Source: an uncultured Eubacterium sp. (GTDB taxonomy: Bacteria > Bacillota > Clostridia > Peptostreptococcales > Anaerovoracaceae). From it: a stretch of 9,791 nucleotides of DNA. Below the pieces are notes generated by a model. That model saw nothing but the letters and a program-made list of their open reading frames with translations. It made no database searches and was not told the DNA's origin. The position numbers and the translations under genes are program-made. This document shows positions 1 through 6,846 of this stretch, in pieces. The stretch spans positions 1 to 9,791 of the forward strand of contig CAJJPZ010000081.1 of assembly GCA_905193765.1 (NCBI GenBank), read 5' to 3'. How positions within the stretch are numbered: position 1 is the first letter of the stretch; every line of letters starts with the position of its first letter.

Positions 1-1128
1 CCAGTAGCCGTATTTAACCGGCTGACAGAGATTCTCCAGAGGCTTCGCACATGCCTGAGTGAACGGCTGATCCTTCTTGATCTTCCATGCTTCAGTGAAC
101 TTGTATCCGCTCATCACTTCGCCTGTATAGCAGTGATCGATGTCCGGCTTGACTTCAACCTCTGCTTTGAACTCAGGATCTTCTGCGGCACATTCATCAA
201 GCACTCTCTGGAGTATTTCCATAGCACTTTCTTCAGTTTCTCCTATCATCGTTCTTCTGTCGAATGACAGGAAGCACTGATCAGGTACTATGGATAAAGC
301 TCCCGGTGAACACTCGATTATGTTCAGTGAGATGGATGCGTCCTCAACCTCTCCATCCGGATCCTTTGGCAGATTAGGTATAACTTCTTTCTGTATTTTC
401 TCTATCACAGGCATTGCCTTGTAGATAGCATTGATACCGTTCTGAGGGCAGCTGCCGTGGCTTGTTCTGCCGTGAACTGTTATGAGGTATTCTATCCTTC
501 CTCTGTGTCCCAGGTACAGGTTCAGGCTTGTAGCCTCTGATGATACCATAGCATCGAAGTCGAGACCTCTTTCAGGGAAAGTATGCTTGATCATATTTCT
601 TGTTCCTGCATTCTGTCCTGATTCTTCATGTACAACGCCTGTATACATGAAGTCACCCTTGAGCTTCACGCCTCTCTCACGGAGTTTGAGCAGTATAGCT
701 CCCGCATAGATCTGGAATCCGTGTCCGCTCTTTACATCAGATGCTCCTCTTCCGTGTATGCATTCGACCATTTCCTTTGCTGTCCGGTCTGCGTTGTCAC
801 ATTCGCATACATCGATCTTGCCGCCGTAAGGGTCATAGCCTTCCCAGTTGTTAGGATCGCCCGGATCCACGTGGTCCATATGTGAGTTGTACATGATCAC
901 AGGGCCTTCTTCGTCACCCTTTATGATTCCGATAACGTTACCGAATTTGTCACGGCTCACATCGTCGTATCCCAGCTTTTCCATCTCTGCGATCAGGACT
1001 TTAGTCAGTTCATATTCGTCTCCGCTGATTGACGGGGTCTGGATAAGTTTCTGTATGAATTTGACACAATCGTCTTTCAACTCTTCTGCGATCTCATTGA
1101 TCTGCTCAAATACTTTCTCGTCGTACAT
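1..1128 (-). CDS. M20-family metallohydrolase, YgeY-like (partial, C-terminus beyond window)
   Basis: My translation gives 376 codons from ATG at 1128, open through the left edge. Family M20 enzymes are di-zinc amidohydrolases that cleave peptide or N-acyl/carbamoyl amide bonds in the cytoplasm. Visible signature: SHMDHVD (metal His83, catalytic-type Asp85), GRGASDVKSG (bridging Asp131), HEES (general base Glu168, metal Glu169), SSEAT (Glu198) and the dimerisation-domain segment around GRTSHG (His224). The C-terminal metal His is not in the window. The stretch GHRGR...GINAIYK resembles the YgeY group, linked in other bacteria to purine/selenium-dependent catabolism; that assignment is from memory of the family. 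Residues about 106-124 look like an insertion before GRGASD, with Cys108, Cys110 and Cys123. The gene starts 28 bp after the permease stop, with an AGAAGG ribosome site 10 bases from ATG, so it is probably in the permease operon. The substrate is unknown; a di/tripeptidase or another amidase is possible. Confidence 0.85.
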   Translation of the reverse strand, partial: MYDEKVFEQINEIAEELKDDCVKFIQKLIQTPSISGDEYELTKVLIAEMEKLGYDDVSRDKFGNVIGIIKGDEEGPVIMYNSHMDHVDPGDPNNWEGYDPYGGKIDVCECDNADRTAKEMVECIHGRGASDVKSGHGFQIYAGAILLKLRERGVKLKGDFMYTGVVHEESGQNAGTRNMIKHTFPERGLDFDAMVSSEATSLNLYLGHRGRIEYLITVHGRTSHGSCPQNGINAIYKAMPVIEKIQKEVIPNLPKDPDGEVEDASISLNIIECSPGALSIVPDQCFLSFDRRTMIGETEESAMEILQRVLDECAAEDPEFKAEVEVKPDIDHCYTGEVMSGYKFTEAWKIKKDQPFTQACAKPLENLCQPVKYGYW

Positions 1129-1156
1129 TATTTAATTACCTTCTTTCCCTTTTTAT

Positions 1157-2689
1157 TTATGCTTCATATCTCTTTGTCATATTGTTGAACTCTTCTTCAG
1201 TGATGAATGACTTCTTGTCGCTCTTCATGAGGAGTGAGTACAGTATTAAAGAAATAAGGAATCCGATGATATAACTGTTTGCTTCCATCCAGTGAGTAAC
1301 TGCTCCACCTATACCGAACATGCCCAGCATCGGCAGGAACGCTCCCACGATCCATGATATGAGTGCCTTCACGTTCCATCCATTGCTGTACTGGTATGTT
1401 CCATCACGTTCATCATACAGCGCTTTTACATTCACCCTCTGTTTCTTTACGATGAAGTAGTCTGCTACGAGAACTGCTGCCACAGGGCTCAGTATAGTTC
1501 CGCATGTTCCCAGGAATGTGAACATGAATGCACCGGCGCTGCCATATATCCACCAAGGTCTGAATGCGATGCAGAGCAGTACTGTGAATATCAGACCCAT
1601 TCTGTAGCTTATCTTCTGAGGGGCGAGACTTGCGAATCCGTTAGCCGGCGCCACAACATTCGCTGCCATGTTGGTAGTGAGTGTTCCAAGCACTGTTCCC
1701 AGGGATACTATGATTATTATGAACTTGTTGTTCAGGTGAAGCAGTACAGCAGTCGGATCGTACTGAGCTTCTCCGTAAGCAACATATGTTACCTGTGCGA
1801 ACATAGCTCCTATAGTAGCCAGAGCTACTGCCGATACAGGCATTGCGAACATCTGTCCTCTGAACTGACATTTCTGTGACTTTGCATATCTTGAGAAGTC
1901 AGGTATGTTGAGTGCCAGTGTAGCCCATACTGCGATATTGCTTGTGATACCTGCCATGAATACGAAGAGCATTCCGCCGTTCTCGTTGATAAGTTCTGTG
2001 TTGCTCGGTGCCAGGAATATATCTCCTACTGTCATACCTACATCATGTCCCAGTGCGATTACCCAGAATACCAGTGCGATACACATCACGATGAGAACAG
2101 GGCTTCCCAGATTCTCGATCCACTTGATACCCTCAGAGCCCTTGAAGCCCAGCAGCAGTGTAACTATCAGGAACAGTCCGAACCCGATGAATCTTCCGGT
2201 TCCGTTTACATCCCATCCGTCAACAAAACATCCTATGATTGCAGAAAATGCTGCAGCTCCTACCCAGCACTGTATCGAGCACCATCCGCTTGCAACTATA
2301 GTTCTCAGCAGTGCAGGTATATGAGCGCCTCTCATACCGAACGCCAGTTTTGCAAATATCGGGAACGGGATACCGTAACATGTTCCCACGTTCGAATTCA
2401 GCTGCATCGGTACCAGAACCAGCAGATTGCCTATCGCAACATTTATCAATGCCAGTATCGGACTCATACCCAGTGCGATGAGCGCTGCCGCAAAAGAGAA
2501 ACCTGTTATGCAGATGACCATTCCGATCCACAGCATCGAGATATTGTATGTGTTCCATGTTCTCTCGGCTTTGGTTGTAGGTCTCAGATCATCATTCATG
2601 TACTTTGATCCGGCCAGTTCTTTCAATGTCGTTTCATCTAGTTCGAATAATCCTTTAGAAAATTCTACCTGTGTGTATTTTCCTTCCAT
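1157..2689 (-). CDS. NCS1-family permease (nucleobase/hydantoin/allantoin type)
   Basis: A 510-residue integral membrane protein with about 12 hydrophobic segments, the usual NCS1 size. NCS1 proteins are cation-coupled importers of purines, pyrimidines, hydantoins or allantoin (PucI, Mhp1, CodB). Diagnostic features: N-terminal NDDLRPTTKAERTW (32-45); GWCSIQCW (135-142), whose Trp136 and Gln140 have the W-x3-Q spacing of the Mhp1 substrate site; WATLALNIPDFSRYAKS (255-271); TTNMAANVVAP (338-348); and RPWW (377-380). The pattern is nearer to allantoin/hydantoin/uracil carriers than to cytosine permease. ATG at 2689 is chosen because AAGGAG lies at 2695-2700, five bases upstream. The gene is led by a -24/-12 promoter and followed after 28 bp by the M20 hydrolase, suggesting that the imported compound is hydrolysed by the partner. 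The exact substrate cannot be read from sequence. Confidence 0.9.
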   Translation of the reverse strand: MEGKYTQVEFSKGLFELDETTLKELAGSKYMNDDLRPTTKAERTWNTYNISMLWIGMVICITGFSFAAALIALGMSPILALINVAIGNLLVLVPMQLNSNVGTCYGIPFPIFAKLAFGMRGAHIPALLRTIVASGWCSIQCWVGAAAFSAIIGCFVDGWDVNGTGRFIGFGLFLIVTLLLGFKGSEGIKWIENLGSPVLIVMCIALVFWVIALGHDVGMTVGDIFLAPSNTELINENGGMLFVFMAGITSNIAVWATLALNIPDFSRYAKSQKCQFRGQMFAMPVSAVALATIGAMFAQVTYVAYGEAQYDPTAVLLHLNNKFIIIIVSLGTVLGTLTTNMAANVVAPANGFASLAPQKISYRMGLIFTVLLCIAFRPWWIYGSAGAFMFTFLGTCGTILSPVAAVLVADYFIVKKQRVNVKALYDERDGTYQYSNGWNVKALISWIVGAFLPMLGMFGIGGAVTHWMEANSYIIGFLISLILYSLLMKSDKKSFITEEEFNNMTKRYEA

Positions 2690-2785
2690 ATTTACTCCTT
2701 ACGATGAATCAATATAACTCTTGATAAAAACACCCTTCATAACATCGGCCGCTATTATGTCATGTCTTTGTATGCCCCTATATTG

Positions 2786-2801
2786 AGCAATCCCCGTGCC
2801 A
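2786..2801 (-). promoter_or_regulatory. Sigma-54 (-24/-12) promoter of the permease-hydrolase operon
   Basis: The minus strand reads TGGCACGGGGATTGCT, a full match to the sigma-54 consensus TGGCACG-N4-TTGCW with correct GG-to-GC spacing. The predicted start is near 2776, giving an ~86-nt leader before the permease ATG. Such promoters need an ATP-driven activator; one is encoded next door. Confidence 0.88.
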
Positions 2802-2877
2802 AATTCCGATCATTAAACTGCAAATCCGTCAAAAAAAGCCCGAAACCCATTCATTTCAACGTATTTTTCTGATAATT

Positions 2878-2921
2878 AAAAAAATGGGGAGTATTTTTTT
2901 AAATTTAAGAACTCCCCATTT
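2878..2921 (-). terminator. Intrinsic terminator of the regulator gene
   Basis: On the minus strand the arms AAATGGGGAGT (2921-2911) and ACTCCCCATTT (2892-2882) form an 11-bp stem with an AT-rich 18-nt loop. The 3' arm runs into seven U residues. It lies about 50 bp after the regulator stop and separates that gene from the downstream permease promoter, so permease expression should depend on the -24/-12 promoter. Confidence 0.85.
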
Positions 2922-2922
2922 C

Positions 2923-2970
2923 GTTCCGTTTTGAGAACATTCAGAACGCTTACCGTTCCGGATTCGTAAC
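2923..2970. promoter_or_regulatory. Upstream activating sequence cluster 1 (regulator binding sites)
   Basis: Five half-sites start at 2923 (GTTCC), 2934 (AGAAC), 2943 (AGAAC), 2955 (GTTCC) and 2966 (GTAAC). They form two 16-bp imperfect palindromes of the form GTTCC-N6-GGAAC, centred exactly 32 bp (about three helical turns) apart, plus one extra inverted half-site. Spacing is identical to the cluster at 6250-6297. The centre is about 170 bp upstream of the predicted permease start, a normal enhancer distance for sigma-54 activators. It sits between the regulator stop codon and its terminator. Binding by the neighbouring Fis-type regulator is inferred. Confidence 0.8.
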
Positions 2971-2973
2971 ATT

Positions 2974-4407
2974 TTACTCCCTGTTCACCTTTCTGAAAAG
3001 AGACGTCGGTGATATATCCAGAAGTTTCGCCGCCTTTCTGATACTCCCCCCTTTTTTCATCGCAAGCTCTATATATTCATCCTCTATACCCTGTATTATC
3101 TCCGGAAGACATACCGGCAGTTTCTCAGCTGACGGCGCCGTGCATAAAGCATTACCTGTATCTTCCCTCGGGATATCATCCATGGTTATCTCCTGGTCTA
3201 TACTCAGAACAACATATCGTTCTATCGTATTCCGCAGTTCACGGACATTTCCTTTCCAGTCGGACTGCTCCATCATCTTCAGCACATTGCCGCTGAAGAT
3301 CTTGTTCGTCCCGTTCTTTTCGTTTATTTCTTTCAGGAATTTGATAGTAAGCGGTATTATGTCCTCCCGTCTTTCCCTGAGCGGAGGTATGTTTATAGGT
3401 ATAACACTAAGCCTGTAATACAGATCTTCTCTGAACCGTCCTTCACGTACCATTTCCTGCAGATTTCTGTTTGTTGCTGCGATAATACGGCAGTCAACCT
3501 TCTTTACTTTCGTACTTCCCACACGCATCAGTTCCCCCGTCTCCAAGAATGACAGAAGCTTAGGCTGCAGATTCATCGGCAGTTCTCCGATCTCATCCAG
3601 GAAGACCACTCCGCCGTTAGCAACTTCAAAAAGTCCCATCTTGCCTTCACGGCTTGCACCTGTGAAAGCACCTGCTACATATCCGAACAGTTCGGATTCA
3701 AGCAGATTTTCCGGTATAGCTCCGCAATTCACGGAAACCATAGGTTTCGTGCCTCTGCTGCTCATATCGTGTACAAGTTTTGCTATGACGCCTTTACCTA
3801 CGCCTGATTCACCTGTTATCAGGACTATACTGTCATTCATAGCTGCCCGCTCTGCAAACTGCACAACATTCCTCATAGCAGTGCTGTTCGCCACAAGTCC
3901 CTTTCTTTCGAGACTGTTCTGCTTCTGGATCCTGCTCCTGTAATTCTCTATCAGAGCTTCATGCTTCCTGTTTTCCTCGTACAGTTCATTGAGTCCCGGG
4001 ACATCCCTGATATTGTTTATTATCCTGCATATATTGCCGTCCTCGTCAAAAACAGGGGTCGCAGTGGTAAGGGTCACCTTCCCCGTCCTTATATGCTGGA
4101 TTATATTTTCCTGATGCTTCGTCCTCATAACATTCTCTGTTGCGGATTCCTGAAAAACGCCTTCTTTGACAAGGTCGCTGACCTTTTTACCTACGATCTC
4201 CCTGCCGTCTATGCCCATTATATTTTTATGGGCTTCGTTAGTCATTATCGTGACGCCGTTTTCGTCAACGACCGTCATTCCATCCTCTGTGTAGAAGCAT
4301 GAGCGCAGAGCCTCTATGATAAAATCTTTGTCATTATCGATCTCACCTGCCAAAACCTTCTCTTCGATCTCTTCAAAGGAGTATACTCTGTCTTTAAATG
4401 TAATCAT
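2974..4407 (-). CDS. PAS-AAA+-Fis sigma-54-dependent transcriptional activator
   Basis: A 477-residue enhancer-binding protein, full length for its class. Domain order: PAS-like sensor about 38-135; short coiled linker about 138-168; AAA+ sigma-54 interaction domain about 170-400; Fis-type helix-turn-helix at the C-terminus (about 440-477, ending SIRKAAKLLDISPTSLFRKV). Key motifs are intact: Walker A GESGVGKG (199-206), sigma-54-contacting GAFTGA (246-251), Walker B VVFLDEIG (267-274), arginine-finger region GRFREDLYYRL and sensor II WKGNVRELRN (384-393). It should therefore hydrolyse ATP and remodel sigma-54 polymerase. There is no response-regulator receiver domain, so the signal is probably a small molecule sensed by PAS. 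ATG at 4407 follows GAGGTGA at 4411-4417. It is flanked by two -24/-12 promoters with matching upstream palindrome clusters, which marks it as the local activator of both units. Confidence 0.95.
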   Translation of the reverse strand: MITFKDRVYSFEEIEEKVLAGEIDNDKDFIIEALRSCFYTEDGMTVVDENGVTIMTNEAHKNIMGIDGREIVGKKVSDLVKEGVFQESATENVMRTKHQENIIQHIRTGKVTLTTATPVFDEDGNICRIINNIRDVPGLNELYEENRKHEALIENYRSRIQKQNSLERKGLVANSTAMRNVVQFAERAAMNDSIVLITGESGVGKGVIAKLVHDMSSRGTKPMVSVNCGAIPENLLESELFGYVAGAFTGASREGKMGLFEVANGGVVFLDEIGELPMNLQPKLLSFLETGELMRVGSTKVKKVDCRIIAATNRNLQEMVREGRFREDLYYRLSVIPINIPPLRERREDIIPLTIKFLKEINEKNGTNKIFSGNVLKMMEQSDWKGNVRELRNTIERYVVLSIDQEITMDDIPREDTGNALCTAPSAEKLPVCLPEIIQGIEDEYIELAMKKGGSIRKAAKLLDISPTSLFRKVNRE

Positions 4408-4454
4408 AAGTCACCTCAATATACAGAAAATAACGACACTTCTCATACCTGACA

Positions 4455-4483
4455 AGTATATCAGAAACTTCTCGTTTTGCCAA
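4455..4483 (-). promoter_or_regulatory. Sigma-70-type promoter of the regulator gene
   Basis: On the minus strand, TTGGCA (4483-4478), a 17-bp spacer and TATACT (4460-4455) preceded by TGA as an extended -10. The predicted start is near 4448, giving a leader of about 40 nt. The activator is thus likely made from housekeeping polymerase, independently of the sigma-54 genes. No GTTCC/GGAAC palindrome is seen here, so there is no evident autoregulation. Confidence 0.75.
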
Positions 4484-4545
4484 TGTTCTGAATACACTTT
4501 ATCTAATTAAACCCTAATTTAGAGTAATTATCCCCGGTTTCTGAC

Positions 4546-4598
4546 AAAAAGTATCAAAAGCAGCCGTATCAATGAATGTACTTCACAGATACGGCTGC
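4546..4598 (-). terminator. Intrinsic terminator of the aldehyde dehydrogenase gene
   Basis: On the minus strand GCAGCCGTATC (4598-4588) pairs perfectly with GATACGGCTGC (4570-4560), an 11-bp GC-containing stem with a 17-nt loop. It is followed by TTTTGATACTTTTT. It lies about 20 bp after the dehydrogenase stop and insulates the regulator gene. Confidence 0.85.
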
Positions 4599-4618
4599 CG
4601 GAAATCTACACTGTTAAA

Positions 4619-6049
4619 TTAAAGTGCTTCTGAATGTTCTTTGATGTAGTCAGCTCCGAACATATCCTCTTCTTTTGGTATATTGAGAGGCAGTTTTCTC
4701 GATACATGTGTGATGTTGATGAGGTCTTTCCAGTTAACATTGTGTGACACACTGTTGTTGCCCCATGTACCGCAGCCGAGAGTCATTGTCATAGGCATGC
4801 CGTTTTCCCATGATCCGCTGTTTCCAGCGCCCTGAGGCTGGTTTACCATCATTCTTGCCACAGGCATCCTCAGTGCCATAGTCTCTACCTTGCTGTCATC
4901 GCTTGTATGTATACCGCATCCGTGGCCTTTGCCCATATAATCCATTACAGCTTCCATTTTTTCCATTGCATCTTCGAAGCTGTCTGTCTTTATGAGAGTA
5001 GTTACTCTTGACAGTTTTTCTCCTGTGAACGGATGATCGTGTCCGATACCGTCGTTTTCTTCAACGAACAGGAATTCAGTGTCATCATCAACAGTCAGTC
5101 CTGCCAGCTCAGTGATCTTCTTCAGCGGCTGTGCAACTATGTGCCTGTTGAGATTATGAGTAGCCGGCCAGTCAGGCCACATTGTCTTTCTCAGCTGTTC
5201 TTTTTCTTCTGAACCTTCTTTGATCAGGAATCCGTTGTGGTTCTGCAGTGCTTTAACGAAATCGTCATAGCATTCCTTCTGGATCAGCATAACGTTTTCA
5301 GTTGAGCAGCTTGTTGCGTTGTCGAAGCATTTTGATGATTTTACCATTGCAGCGACTTCTTCCAGATCTGTAGTTCCATCAACATATATAGCATCATTAC
5401 CTGTGCCTACGCCGATAGCCGGAGTTCCTGAGCTGTAAGCAGCCTTTACAAGGCCTGCTCCACCTGTTGCCAGTATGAAGTCGCACTGCTTCATCAGTTC
5501 GCCTGAGCAGTCGATGCTCACATATTCAGGCTCGATACCTATGATGAGATCTTCCGGTGCACCGAATTTCTTCAGTACTTTTCTGAGATACTCTATTACA
5601 AACTTGTTTACATGAGCAGCCTTCGGATGAGGTGCCAGTATTATCGAGTTTCTTCCCTTTATAGCATTCATCGGTTTTACAACTGCGGTGTTCTCCGCAT
5701 TTGTTACAGGAGCCAGTGCACCGATAACACCCATTGGTTTAGCATATTTTGCAACGTTCTTTTCCTTATCGAATTCGATAAGTCCTACTGACTTCTCGTC
5801 TTTCATTTCACGATAGTGACCGATAGTCTTGTTCCAGATCTTTGCGATCTTGTCTTCAACATCTCCCATGCCCGACTCTTCTACAGTCTTTTCTGCTACA
5901 GCTCTCATGAAATCAGGACGAGTGCCGTAGAATGCTATAGCCTTTACAAGCTCATCCACCTGTTCCTGTGAATATTCATTGAGCACTGCCTGTGCCTTTC
6001 TCGATCTTTCCATAAGACCGCTGATATAAGGCTCATAATTTCTTTCCAT
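4619..6049 (-). CDS. CoA-acylating-type aldehyde dehydrogenase
   Basis: A 476-residue single-domain protein, the size of EutE/SucD/SauS-like enzymes that convert an aldehyde, CoA and NAD(P)+ to acyl-CoA. Visible signature: PMGVIGALAPVTN (105-117), KGRNSIILAPHPKA (131-144), ILATGGAGLVKAAYSSGTPAIGVGTGN (192-218), catalytic FDNATSCSTEN with nucleophile Cys248, and TLGCGTWGNNSVSHNV (423-438). The same blocks occur in the dehydrogenase half of AdhE. There is no alcohol dehydrogenase half and no microcompartment targeting peptide or shell gene nearby. The sequence TSCSTEN and the overall pattern recall sulfoacetaldehyde dehydrogenases, but I cannot fix the substrate. ATG at 6049 is preferred over the in-frame ATG at 6073 because it has AGGAGG five bases upstream. 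It is transcribed alone from a -24/-12 promoter and ends at its own terminator, so it appears to be a separate arm of the regulator's regulon. Confidence 0.9.
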   Translation of the reverse strand: MERNYEPYISGLMERSRKAQAVLNEYSQEQVDELVKAIAFYGTRPDFMRAVAEKTVEESGMGDVEDKIAKIWNKTIGHYREMKDEKSVGLIEFDKEKNVAKYAKPMGVIGALAPVTNAENTAVVKPMNAIKGRNSIILAPHPKAAHVNKFVIEYLRKVLKKFGAPEDLIIGIEPEYVSIDCSGELMKQCDFILATGGAGLVKAAYSSGTPAIGVGTGNDAIYVDGTTDLEEVAAMVKSSKCFDNATSCSTENVMLIQKECYDDFVKALQNHNGFLIKEGSEEKEQLRKTMWPDWPATHNLNRHIVAQPLKKITELAGLTVDDDTEFLFVEENDGIGHDHPFTGEKLSRVTTLIKTDSFEDAMEKMEAVMDYMGKGHGCGIHTSDDSKVETMALRMPVARMMVNQPQGAGNSGSWENGMPMTMTLGCGTWGNNSVSHNVNWKDLINITHVSRKLPLNIPKEEDMFGADYIKEHSEAL

Positions 6050-6054
6050 ATTAT

Positions 6055-6060
6055 CCTCCT
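6055..6060 (-). promoter_or_regulatory. Ribosome binding site deciding the dehydrogenase start
   Basis: The minus strand reads AGGAGG-N5-ATG with ATG at 6049. The upstream in-frame ATG at 6073 has no comparable site, so the shorter protein (8 residues fewer) is favoured. Confidence 0.85.
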
Positions 6061-6116
6061 CTGCATCTTTCATTGATTATTGGTTCGCATGTTATATGTT
6101 TTGTAATTCTAAAAAT

Positions 6117-6132
6117 TGCAAAACTTGTGCCA
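6117..6132 (-). promoter_or_regulatory. Sigma-54 (-24/-12) promoter of the aldehyde dehydrogenase gene
   Basis: The minus strand reads TGGCACAAGTTTTGCA, matching the -24 TGGCA and -12 TTGCA elements at proper spacing. The predicted start is near 6107, giving a leader of about 58 nt. It is the counterpart of the promoter at 2786-2801. Confidence 0.87.
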
Positions 6133-6157
6133 TGTAGTGCACTTTTTTGAAAGGATA

Positions 6158-6166
6158 TGATATAAT
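6158..6166 (+). promoter_or_regulatory. Possible extended -10 promoter element, plus strand
   Basis: TGATATAAT is a perfect extended -10, but no good -35 is seen at 16-18 bp. Transcription would run from about 6173 through cluster 2 toward rpsT. I found no ribosome site with ORF behind it before rpsT, so it could be a distal rpsT promoter, a non-coding transcript, or chance in AT-rich DNA. The rest of the 390-bp intergenic region (6050-6439) holds the sigma-54 promoter, cluster 2 and the rpsT promoter. Confidence 0.3.
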
Positions 6167-6249
6167 CTTTGCATACATTGAAAACAGAGGGTCTGCAGAA
6201 TCGTTATAAAATAAACAATAACAAAGGATCCCGCTGCGGCATACATATC

Positions 6250-6297
6250 GTTCCTGTTTCGGAACAAATGGAACGAGTGTCGTTCCATTAACGGAAC
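6250..6297. promoter_or_regulatory. Upstream activating sequence cluster 2 (regulator binding sites)
   Basis: Five exact half-sites start at 6250 (GTTCC), 6261 (GGAAC), 6270 (GGAAC), 6282 (GTTCC) and 6293 (GGAAC). They give two perfect-armed 16-bp palindromes, GTTCC-N6-GGAAC, centred 32 bp apart, with an additional inverted half-site between them. Offsets 11/9/12/11 are the same as in cluster 1. The centre is about 167 bp upstream of the predicted dehydrogenase start. It is inferred to be the high-affinity binding site of the regulator encoded at 2974-4407. Confidence 0.85.
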
Positions 6298-6360
6298 ATT
6301 CTCAATATTTCCAACCTTGACGCTGACTGCATACTGTTTCGACTTTGTCGTATTTTCATC

Positions 6361-6389
6361 TTGAAAACTCTCCGAGACTGTTATATACT
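6361..6389 (+). promoter_or_regulatory. Sigma-70-type promoter of rpsT
   Basis: TTGAAA (6361-6366), a 17-bp spacer and TATACT (6384-6389). The predicted start is near 6396, leaving a leader of about 44 nt before the rpsT ATG. Confidence 0.75.
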
Positions 6390-6439
6390 TATTTTATGCG
6401 TATTTAGCTATATTAATTTAAGAAAGTGGGGTAAATCAA

Positions 6440-6706
6440 ATGGCAAACATTAAATCCGCAAAGAAAAGAATCCGTGTAATCGACAAGAAGACTGCAAGAA
6501 ACAGACGTATCAAAGGTCATCTCAAGGCAGTCCTCAAGGCTTTTGACGCTGCTATCGAAGCTGGCGACATGGAAACAGCTAAGGAAAAGATGGCATTAGC
6601 AGAAAAGAAGCTCATGCAGGCTGCTGCTAAGCACACTATCCACAAGAATGCTGCTTCAAGAAAAGTTTCAAGATTAAACAAAAGATTCAACAAGGCTAAC
6701 GCCTAA
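6440..6706 (+). CDS. rpsT: Small ribosomal subunit protein bS20
   Basis: An 88-residue, Lys/Arg/Ala-rich helical protein, typical S20 length. It begins MANIKSAKKRIRV and contains the conserved pattern ARNRRIKGHLKAVLKAF, followed by HTIHKNAASRKVSRLNK near the C-terminus. S20 is a primary 16S rRNA binder assembled early into the 30S subunit. The start is preceded by a weak GTGGGG ribosome site (6426-6431), eight bases from ATG, not the strong AGGAGG used by its neighbours; rpsT is translationally autoregulated in some bacteria, so this may be functional. It is monocistronic by layout: its own promoter lies upstream, a terminator downstream, and divergent genes are on its left. Confidence 0.98.
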   Translation: MANIKSAKKRIRVIDKKTARNRRIKGHLKAVLKAFDAAIEAGDMETAKEKMALAEKKLMQAAAKHTIHKNAASRKVSRLNKRFNKANA

Positions 6707-6746
6707 TTCTCACCCGTCCCCACCTGTGCATAAGTTAAATGCACTG

Positions 6747-6774
6747 AGATCGCAGGAGTGGTTCTCTGCGATCT
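6747..6774 (+). other. Perfect 9-bp inverted repeat in the rpsT 3' region
   Basis: AGATCGCAG (6747-6755) and CTGCGATCT (6766-6774) are perfect inverted arms around a 10-nt loop. No U-run follows, so it is not an intrinsic terminator by itself. It may protect the rpsT mRNA 3' end, act with the terminator 33 bp downstream, or be a protein site. Confidence 0.55.
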
Positions 6775-6806
6775 GCGGAAACGAACTTAATATCGTTCAA
6801 CAAAAG

Positions 6807-6838
6807 AAAAAGATGGATTGTGTCTCCCATCTTTTTTT
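6807..6838 (+). terminator. Intrinsic terminator after rpsT
   Basis: AAAAAGATGG (6807-6816) pairs with CCATCTTTTT (6827-6836) around a 10-nt loop, and the T-run continues to 6838. It lies about 100 bp past the rpsT stop and only nine bases before the ribosome site of the carboxypeptidase gene. The stem is AU-rich (five strong central pairs), so efficiency may be partial. Confidence 0.7.
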
Positions 6839-6846
6839 CTTTGCTC

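Noticed and set aside
482..1135. Three overlapping plus-strand open frames of 75-95 codons
   Set aside because: All are antisense to the M20 hydrolase gene, whose frame carries all the family motifs.
2045..2608. 187-residue plus-strand open frame, Cys/His/Tyr-rich
   Set aside because: It lies wholly antisense to the permease gene, has no ribosome site and an unnatural composition; it is a shadow frame of a well-supported membrane protein.
6050..6073. Upstream ATG adding 8 residues to the aldehyde dehydrogenase
   Set aside because: No ribosome site precedes 6073; AGGAGG at 6055-6060 points to ATG at 6049.
6250..6297. Inverted repeats as transposon ends or a riboswitch
   Set aside because: There is no transposase or target duplication nearby, and the same half-site geometry recurs before the other sigma-54 promoter, which fits regulator binding better.
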